From NCBI RefSeq assembly GCF_019393635.1, contig NC_057861.1, positions 303,449,468-303,513,467 of the forward strand: DNA of 64,000 nucleotides, given 5' to 3'. The first letter of the stretch is position 1. The number at the start of each line of letters is the position of its first letter. The DNA comes from Dromiciops gliroides (taxonomy: Eukaryota > Chordata > Mammalia > Microbiotheria > Microbiotheriidae). Under the pieces are notes generated by a model. The model was not told the DNA's origin. It saw nothing but the letters and a program-made list of their open reading frames with translations, and made no database searches. Of the stretch, positions 55,741 through 64,000 are shown one piece after another. The position numbers and the translations under genes are program-made.

Positions 55741-56699
55741 CAATGATCAGAGAAATGCAAATTAAAATAACTCTGAGGTATCACCTCACACCTATCAGAG
55801 TGGCAAATAGAATAAAAACGGAAAACACTGGATGTTGGAGAGGATGTGGGAAAGCTGGGACACTAATCCACTGTTGGTAGAATTGTGAGAAGATTCAACC
55901 ATTCTGGAGAGTGATTTGGAACTATGCCCAAGGGGCTATAGAACTGTGCATACCCTTTGATCCAGCAATACCACTGCTAGGTTTAAATCCCAAAGACATC
56001 CCCAAAAAGAGAAAAAGATCTGTTTGTACAAAAATATTTATAGCAGCTGTTTTTGTGGTGGCTAAGAATTGGACATCAAAGCAATGCCCATCAATTGGGG
56101 AATGGCTAAACAAACTGTGGTATATGATGGTGATGGAATATTATTGTGCTGTAAGAAATGACAAGCAGGATGACTTCAGAAAGGCCTAGAAAGACATGTA
56201 TGAACTGATATATAATGAAGTGCGCAGAACCAAGAAAATATTGTGAATGACTTGATTGTTCTCAACAATACAATGATCAAAGACAATCCCAAAGGACTAT
56301 TGATGAAACATACTATCCACCTCCAAAGAAAGAACTGATATTTTAAAAAATTTTAACCAAGTTTGCTTGTACAAAATGACAAATATGGTAATGTTTTGTT
56401 TGCTTGTTTGTTTTGTGGGGCAATGGAGGTTAAGTGACTTGCCCAGGGTCACACAGCTAGTAAGTGTCAAGAGTCTGAGGCCAGATTTGAAGTCAGGTTC
56501 TCCTGAATCCAGGGCTGGTGCTCTATCCACTGTGTCACCTAACTACCCTGGTAATGTTTTACATAATCATATGTATATAAGCCATATCTGATTGTTTGCC
56601 ACCTCATGGAGGGAGGAAGTGAGGGAGGGAATGAGAGATAAAAATTGGAACCCAAAACTATAAATAAAAATGTTTATTATTTAAAAAAAAAAAGAAAAG
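55741..56699 (+). mobile_element. L1 3' portion (ORF2 C-terminus plus 3' UTR)
   Basis: Starts 'caatgatcagagaaatgc' and encodes the ORF2 tail, open over 55911-56189 with the motifs 'IPLLGLNPKD', 'IFIAAVFVVAKNW' and 'CPSIGEWLNKLWY'. It then carries the common 3' UTR with 'ctataaataaaaatg' and A tail, interrupted by an antisense WSINE. 5' truncated, no enzymatic domains left. Confidence 0.88.
56398..56548 (-). mobile_element. WSINE1-like SINE nested in L1
   Basis: Perfect duplication tggtaatgtttt at 56386-56397 and 56549-56560. Confidence 0.93.
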
Positions 56700-56707
56700 A
56701 AATCTGA

Positions 56708-56856
56708 TGTAGCAGCTAGGTGGCACAGTGGATAGAGCACCAGCCCTGGATTCAGGAGAACATGACTTCATATCCGGCCTCAGACACTTGACACTTACTA
56801 GCTGTGTGACCCTGAGCAAGTCACTTAAACCTTATTGCCCTACCAAAAAAAAAAAA
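56708..56856 (+). mobile_element. WSINE1-like SINE at the L1 tail
   Basis: Complete SINE. Flanked by aaatctg before and aaatctgcaa after, the second of which also resumes the interrupted older L1. Confidence 0.85.
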
Positions 56857-57590
56857 ATCTGCAATGGCAAGCCTCACTGAAGAAACAAAAGAGAGAAAAA
56901 TAGATTAGGAATGCAAATACACAGAAATGAAGGACAACCTAGAAGAGGAGAAGCATAAAACAAGAACATTAAAAAGAAAATTTGTTCAGTCTGGAAATAA
57001 CATATATTGAACTCAAAGACATAGTACACGGAAACAACCTATGGATCAAAGGTCTCACAGAAGAACATAACAGGACAAAAAACTCTTAACACTATAATGA
57101 AGGAACTAATAGAAGAGAACTTCCCAGGAAGTTTAAACATAGAAACAAAATTTTAATTGGAAAAAAACAAACAATTCATTTCCAGAAACAAACAAACAAA
57201 AAACCAAGACTTCAAACACCAAGACACATAGTGGTTAAATTTAATAATTCAATTCAGAAACAACAAATACTATAAACCATAAGGAGAATGACCTTCAAAT
57301 ACAAAGGAAAGGATATTCAAATAAGGCAAGACTACTTTTGCACTCATTAGAAAAAGGAGGAGGAAAAGGGATAATGTATTCCAAAGAGCAACAGAGGTCA
57401 TGATGTTGCCTAGGGTGACCTATCCTAGAAATCTGAGCTTAACAATACAAGACAAAAATGGACATTCAATATTAAAGAAGTATTTGAAACATTTTCAGAA
57501 AGAAAATACTAAAGGGCTCTTTTATAGTGCCAAAAAAAAAGATCAAATTTTTATGAACTATAGGCAGTTCTTAAAAGAAATGTAAGATCT
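56857..57590 (+). mobile_element. older L1: ORF1 continuation
   Basis: Broken Lys-rich ORF1-like sequence. 57400-57585 retains a short open piece parallel to the ORF1 C-terminus ('PRVTYPRNLSL' against 'PRITYPAKLSI' at 24.6 kb). Confidence 0.65.
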
Positions 57591-59300
57591 CTAGAGCTAT
57601 AAGAAAATAATTCTCCAATCCTCTAATAATTAGAAAAATGCAAATTAAACCAATTCTAAGGTTGCACTTCACACTCATCAGACTGGCAAAATTTACAAAA
57701 AAGAAAAAATGACAAAGTGCTTTGGGAAAACAAGCACACTTAAGCATTTTTGGTAGAATTGTGAAGTAGCCTATCAACTTGGAAACTAATTTGTAATTAT
57801 GTCCAATAAGTTATTAAACTATGTATTCTCTGACCGCCACCCCCCCCCCAAAAAAACCCCCACTACTTGGCCTGTATTCCAAAGAGATCAAAAAAGGAAG
57901 AAAAGATCCCAAATGTACAAAAATATAAACAGTTGCTCCTTCTGTACTGTCAAAGAACTGTAATTTCTTTTTTTTTCAATGAGTGGAGGGGATTAGAAGA
58001 AAAAAATTATGCTTGGTAAATGAAGAAAAATTTAAGCTATAAGGCAAGAACATAAATGGGAAACTTTTTAAAAGCTGAAGATGACTCCACCTTCCAAATT
58101 TCAAAGTATACTACATTTATGAAAGTTGTTATTGGATTAGCAAAACAGAAGAGATCAATTATACAAAATAGAAAATATAGGAAAAAGAACCAAATATCCA
58201 CAAATCTGGTGTTTGATAAGTTCAAGATTAAAAAAATACAATAGCAATAATTATTAAATTAAAATTATTTGAAAATTAGAAATAATGATAAAAAAATAAT
58301 GTAAGGCCAGGTCTCATACTGTATACAATAATAAAGCTCATGTGCATCAATGATCTAAACATTTTTAAATCAGAAAAAAGGATAATATTTATCACATTTC
58401 AAGAGATACATTTTAAAATCTATCAAATAAATGGAAACATTGGAAGAAAAATTTACATATTCCACTATGTAAGCATTTTTAAAAATTCTGAACAACAAAA
58501 ATATATTTTAAAAAGTGAAAGTTTAAGGTATTTGACAAAAGTCTGAAATCCAGATTCTTTGAGGAACTGATACATGTGTTTAAGAGTAAATGTCCAATCC
58601 TCAATGGACAGCAAAGGATAGAAATAACTTATGAAAGTGGAAGCACAAACTGTACATATTGCCTTAAAAAAAAAGGTTCCAAACAATAAGAGAAATTGTT
58701 TAAAGTAACTTTTGAGATCACTATATAATTACCCTGTATTTTGGAAAAAATAGTTTAAATTGAAAAAAAATCAATGTCAGGAGTGTGGGGAAATAGACAC
58801 TCTATTACAACTGTCTGAATGATAATTTGGTGCTACTTTTTTTTAGAGGGCAATCTTGGCAATGCTTCATAAAAGCTACAAAACTGACTGTACCTTTGAC
58901 CAGTGACCTCATTAATAGGACTACACTTAAATTTACAACCAAATTTCTAAAACTTTGCACAAGTAATGTAAGGTTGAAGTGTGAACCAGTTCAGCTATCT
59001 TGGGGGAAAAAATTTCAACTAGACCCCAAAGCTTTTAAAACCATGCCGTCTTTGACGCAGAAGTATTGCTCTAAGGGTATTGCTATGTCTCTATCCCCAA
59101 GAGATAAAAAAAAAAAAAAGAGGAAAAGGCTGTAAATGTACAAAAAAATTTATAGGAGCTCCATTTGCATTGGAAACATAGGGAATACCCATCAATTGAG
59201 GGATGGCTAAATAAGTTATGGTATAAGAATGTGATAGAATACTATTGTGGTATAAGAAATGATTCAAGGAATGAGGTTTTTAAAATTTAATTACATTTTT
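57591..59300 (+). mobile_element. L1 ORF2 remains, several pieces
   Basis: 57600-57965 repeats the ORF2 tail ('aaaatgcaaattaaacc', 'atcagactggcaaaatt'). 58020-58330 resembles an internal ORF2 region ('aaatctggtgtttgataag'). 58550-59300 again reaches the tail ('catcaattgagggatggc'). All frames are broken. Confidence 0.6.
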
Positions 59301-59655
59301 TTTCGGTTCCAAATTCTCTCCTTTCCCCTCTCTTACTCATTGAGAAAGTAAGAAAATAAAACTCATTACAAATGTAGTCATGCAAAATAAATTCTCACAT
59401 AAATTCTCACATTATCTATGTCAAAAAAAAAAAGAAAGGAAAAGAAAGAAAAATTTATTTTTTCAATCTGCATTCTGAGTCTATCATCATGCTATCTGGA
59501 ATTGTGGTTGTTCACTGAATTGATCATAATTCTTAAGTCTTTCAAAGTTGTTTGTCATTATAATATTGTTATTGTAAAACTGTTCTTCTGCTCACTTGAT
59601 TTTGCATCAATTTGTACAAGTTTTTCCAGGGTTTTCTGAAACCATCAAAGAGGGA
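59270..59655 (-). mobile_element. L1 fragment, antisense
   Basis: 'ggttccaaattctctccttt', 'ttgttcactgaattgatc', 'gttcttctgctcacttgat' and 'tttttccagggttttctg' match the antisense L1 at 21.2-21.5 kb in type. Confidence 0.6.
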
Positions 59656-62600
59656 TGGTTATCAAATAGGCCCTCTCAATATATTTATCTCAGAGGAAGT
59701 TTTCTCTCAGGTCCTCAGGAGTCTGTGTCTCTCCTCAAGCATTTTTATCTGAGAGGTTGCTTTTTGAGTAATGTTCTATGAAAAAAATTCTCTTTCTCTG
59801 ACCTTTTCAGTTAGCCCAAATCACCACAGGACTTACATTAGAAATTGACCATTATCTGTACCTGTGCTACTTTCATGATCTCAAAATCTGGAAAATGATC
59901 TTTCTTAACATTTTAAGTTCGACCTTTCTATCTCTCTCTTTACCTCACATCTATTCTTCATCCTCAACATAAACTCTGGTCAATGTATCCCTTCTCTGGT
60001 CTCACTTAATATCCTCTTTTTGACATTAAACTACTGCTTCATCAAAACATAAATGAGAAAAGAGAAAGATGGAGACAAATGAAAAATTCAGGGACAAAAC
60101 CAGATTCAGAATATTTAAAAAACCATATGGCTGACCAGTTCAACAATACATTTGTCTTCCACTCTTGAAACCCTCGCTACCTTGTCCTAATGCAATTTAT
60201 ATCCTGTAAACCTTTATTCCTGGGCCACTACCACCTACTATTCCATTCCAACTACCAAACTGCTGAACACTACACTGAGGGAAATTATGAAATAATGACA
60301 ACTACTTTAAATAAACATATTTACACATTGAACTTACACATTGGAATGGTTCCCATCTCCTTCCAATTAGTCACCTTGGCAAGCTGTACACTTATTCCAA
60401 CAGTGCTGTTCACCATCAATCAACATATTTCTAGGACTCTCCTTTGGGAAATTGTTTTGGACCCTGAAGTGCATTCTTTTCAACAACTTCTATGTTAGCA
60501 AATCTTTGACCCTTTTGGAGTTGATTTTTTGAAATAACCAAAAGCCATTCAGAGCAAAGGCTGTGATCCGGTGTAAGGTAAAAACCCATTTGCAATAAAA
60601 AAAAAAAAAAACAAGATATGACTACAAAATAATGTATCTGTACTGAGGGGGAAGGCGAAAAGGGTTATAAGTGGTATATAAACCAGCACAGAGGACAATT
60701 CCAAAAGATAAAAAAAAAAATTTTGAAGTCCAGCAATAATGTTGAAATAAGGGTATAGTCATCAATGGTGACTACTTTGAAGAGGGCAACATTCATATAT
60801 AGAAGTGAAATTTTGTTCTGTTTATTGAAAAAGCAGTTTCATCACTTGACAGTCACCTTTCATATGTGTTTACTAATGTATCATAAGACTGTTTAACTGT
60901 GATTTCAGAGTGACTCTACAACAAGGAAAAATCAAGACTGAAATTACAAATAGGTATTGAGAGACCAAGCTCAGAAGAGAAACAGGAAGGAAGAATAGTT
61001 TACCACATAATTTTTTTTTTGTTCCCAGGAAAGCATTGCACATATCTGGATATCTGGGCAGAGTGTTGGGGGGGGGGGAGGAAGAAATGTTGAAAAGAGA
61101 GCTAACTGTACACTGTATGTCTACCTTTCTATTTCTAGCTGGACTATTATAAATTCCCAAATTAACTATGAAGGACATATGAAGAAAAACACTATCTACA
61201 TCTTTTACATACACACACACCTTTTTGTGTCTAATGGTAGCATCTCTAGGGCAGGAGGTGGGAGTCAGGAGGAAAGGAAAAAAGGAAAAAAGGAAAAAGA
61301 AATTTACATGATAAAAAAAAGAAAAGAGAGCTAACTTATCAGGAGGCTCTAAGAACTGTACAGATAATAATGAGAAGGCTACAAGAAAGTGAAGTGTCCT
61401 TTGTACATACCCAATTAGGAGAAGGACCTTCATCACTGCTGGCTTGTGATCTGTAGCATAGGGTCAAGAGACTACTTCTTTGTTCCTAAACTAGTTTTTA
61501 TGTCTTTCCCCTTGGAACAACTATCCCATCCCTCCCTTAGCTACACTCCCTGAGAAAGAAAGAAATTCTTTTGCAACAATTTCTAAATTATCATTTCTTC
61601 TGTCTCCTTCTCTCATCACAGCCCATGAAACAAAAAAACCTAAATGTCTGGTGCTTTTATGGCTTCCACTATCACATTTTGCCAAGCTATGCACTGGCCA
61701 TTCATGAATTAAAGATGACATGACCATGAGGAAAACCCTCATTTCTGAATACTTCTGGGTCATGTTTAATTCTTTTCCCTTTTGTTGCTTAAAGCATTGT
61801 CCTTTCTCCAAGTTAACTTTAGTTCCTAAATTGTTCTAAGTTGTTGCTTGCAGTTTGGGTTGTTGTTGTTTTTTTTTTTTAATGAACTTTTTTGTGTGAT
61901 TTCAGAGTGAGGGGTTTTAAAAACCAAGGAGGAATGCAATATGTTGTTCATAAAAAAGAACATGGACCATGTGTAGGGCATATGTGGTTCAATAATATTT
62001 CTTCATAGCAAGGAACTGCTTCAAAGTTCCTTTCAAAATATGCTGAGAAAATTTTTTTCTAAAAGATAGTCTTTTCATTTGTTTAGTTTTGCTTTTGTAA
62101 AGAGATGCTAGGCTGGTTAGGAAGTAGGAAGGAGATCTCTATAAGGCTTTGGGGAGGGTGGTAGAGGCAACATAGATATAAGATGGAAGAAAAGGGATGG
62201 ATAATTAATTCAACTAACAATAAACATCAACTGAATTTAAAACATTGCAATTTAACTATTCAAGGATCTTGTAACTAAATAAGAAGTAAATATTGAAATA
62301 AATTTATGCCCTGAAAAATTCTCCAAAATCTCTCAAAAATTACCTTGTTCTAAAAATATCAACTCCTCCCTTAAATGTATTGGTCACTACCTCCCCTATT
62401 TTCTACAGGTGAAAATTTTCACATTAGCAAGGAAACTATCATTAAGATAAAGGCTTTTAACAGAAAAAGAAAAAGAAAAAAAAAGAAAACCATACAGTAT
62501 AAACCAGTTTATTTTCTCCCTGTACTACTTTTCACTGCACCAGACAGACTTTCAGTAAAAATGGCCACACTGGTTTCTATCCATGGAAATCCTTATCTAA

Positions 62601-63322
62601 AATTACCATCAGTCATTTTGTAACCCACTGAATAGAAGGGAAATGAAAGTCAGTATTTAGAAAATCACTGCTATTTTAATGGATCTTCCCATAAAAATTC
62701 ATTTTTGATGCTGTATTTAAAAACGTGTTCTGAAAAAGAGTAACAATTCTAAGCCAGTTATTTATACTCCTAAAGTGTTTTGAATGGGTTCAATCTTTAC
62801 CAATACTAATGGACAATCTGTCAAAAAGAAAACTATTTGGTTCAATACAAATGGCCATTAGTATTTACAGGAGAAAGTATGCAAGGAAAACATTGAAAAT
62901 GGATTTAGGTGTAGGACCAGTGAAAAAGTTTGTAAATCAAAAAATATATACACAAGAGTAGCTTAGCTATGCAACAAATAAAGTTGTTGAGAATAAGTTC
63001 AATGTAAAAATCTAAACCTGGAAAAAGAACAGTAGACTTTTAAAAATGGAATTATTGTAAAACATAATTTCTAAACTAATAACTTTGGTATGGGGATAAA
63101 AGAAGAAAGAAAATTTATTCTATAGTACCTGTACAGGTTAAATAATAATTATGGGAACCAGTGAGGCATTTAATATCAGTGGGCACAAGATGAATGCAAA
63201 GATGGACTTGAAAAGCTTTCTCATGGCTCTTTGAGGCAATCATGTATTGTATACATTTAGACAAAACCTTTGCAAGTTCTTCTGTATTATAGTTGCCAGA
63301 ATGTGACCAAATTATTCACAAT
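59656..63322. other. unassigned AT-rich intronic DNA
   Basis: Repeat-poor by the standards of this window. Several open frames (60190-60498 plus strand; 60873-61436 minus strand, 187 codons; 61521-61811 minus strand) have no recognisable domain, are low-complexity in parts and lack splice context. I see no ZNF532 exon here. Confidence 0.4.
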
Positions 63323-63357
63323 TACACACACACACACACACATACACACACACCCCC
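63323..63357 (+). repeat. (AC)n microsatellite
   Basis: Interrupted AC run ending in a C-run. Confidence 0.9.
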
Positions 63358-64000
63358 CATTGTATTATTGAAACCATTCATTCATTTATGGCATATAGGT
63401 TAAAAGTGTCACTGAACTTGTTCTAATACATCTGTAGTATTTAACTTAATCAGAATCAAATTAGATCTTCCCAAGAAAGTTTGCAATCATATAACTTCAG
63501 ATCAATGGGGGAAAGGAAGGAGGGGTGTTGGGTGAGATAAATGGAATCTTTCAATTGGAGTCACATGGCAGAATAAAATTGGCTAAGTTAACAATGATGT
63601 TTTGTAGTGCTGTTTTTTTTGTCTTTTTAACCTCTTTCTCACATCAAAATACACATGTAGTTTAACTTGTGATCCAAACCACTATCAGTAAGAATAAATC
63701 ACTCTTCTAGAAGGCATGGCCTCACCTTTCAATTCTGTTTTCTATATTCTATGATATCACTCATTCATCTCTCTTAATTTCATTGTCATTCATACTAGTT
63801 GTACACACACTGATATATGCAGACATAAATATACACATCATGATATCGATGCTAAAGCAGAAAGGCAATAAATTACACAAGTATTAAATTCCATTCTGGG
63901 AACTTTTTGTTCAAATTAGTCTTTCAACATCAATTTTTTATATCTATACTTCTTATTGATCCAAATTAGTTTTTAATCTTGAAAAGTATTTTTAAATAAT
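63358..64000. other. unassigned intronic DNA to window end
   Basis: AT-rich. No feature recognised. Confidence 0.4.

Larger units (their letters stand above)
48078..64000 (-). other. ZNF532: upstream intron of ZNF532 (runs off the window)
   Basis: No further C2H2-encoding exon with splice sites was found up to the right edge, so this is read as one large intron of at least 15.9 kb. A short or diverged exon could have been missed. Confidence 0.55.

Noticed and set aside
60873..61436. 187-codon minus-strand open frame
   Set aside because: Composition is Phe/Leu/Ser-rich with runs from A/T-rich tracts, no recognisable domain, and it lies in an intron. Likely chance.
48078..64000. Search for further ZNF532 zinc-finger exons
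   Set aside because: No Cys-x2-Cys ... His-x3-5-His segment with flanking splice sites was found on the minus strand. A small exon could still be missed by eye.
1..64000. CRISPR array, bacterial operon or toxin-antitoxin-like system
   Set aside because: The window is marsupial nuclear DNA. Spaced direct repeats here are SINE target duplications and microsatellites.

Overview
This is nuclear DNA from a mammal, almost certainly a marsupial and probably an Australian one. The main evidence is about thirty copies of a short tRNA-derived SINE of the WSINE1 type. Its head reads like 'cagctaggtggcgcagtgg', followed by a B-box-like 'gagttcaaatcc' and an A-rich tail. There are also longer marsupial SINEs (called MAR-type here), MIR/CORE-SINE relics, and L1 and HAL1 ('half-L1') elements. 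The sequence is AT-rich, with no bacterial-style operons, CRISPR arrays or functional tRNA/rRNA genes.

Layout. 1-6.3 kb: intergenic DNA with SINEs, a small hAT-type DNA transposon with a perfect 8-bp target duplication, L1 3' fragments and L2 relics. 6.34-7.80 kb: a processed cytochrome c (CYCS) retrocopy on the minus strand. It has an open 103-codon frame, a long 3' UTR, an ATTAAA signal, a degraded poly(A) tail and a target-site duplication. 8-18 kb: simple repeats, SINEs, L1 3' fragments and a 5'-truncated HAL1-like copy. 18.8-23.0 kb: L1 5' UTR/ORF1 remains on the plus strand, then antisense ORF2 remains. 23.2-25.85 kb: a complete-looking HAL1-type element with a 14-bp target duplication and an ORF1 broken by one frameshift. 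26-35.8 kb: a SINE-rich spacer. 35.8-37.9 kb: remains of an endogenous retrovirus on the minus strand (3' LTR, polypurine tract, integrase fragment) beside a solo LTR on the plus strand with a 4-bp target duplication.

38.6-48.1 kb: the 3' part of one real protein-coding gene on the minus strand, recognised as ZNF532, a C2H2 zinc-finger gene of the ZNF532/ZNF592/ZNF687 family. Three consecutive terminal coding exons with good splice sites, a repeat-free 3' UTR of about 1.5 kb and a polyadenylation signal are visible. 48.1-64 kb appears to be the next upstream intron. It holds SINEs, L2 and CR1/L3-like relics, a nested L1 region (54.2-59.3 kb) and long unassigned AT-rich DNA. The rest of ZNF532 lies beyond the right edge.

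I found no undescribed multi-gene system. The points most worth following are the open cytochrome c retrocopy, an antisense SINE-like block shared by two HAL1 3' UTRs, SINE insertions carrying extra 3' sequence inside perfect target duplications, and two sites where one target sequence was used repeatedly. Repeat family names are from memory and were not checked against a repeat library.
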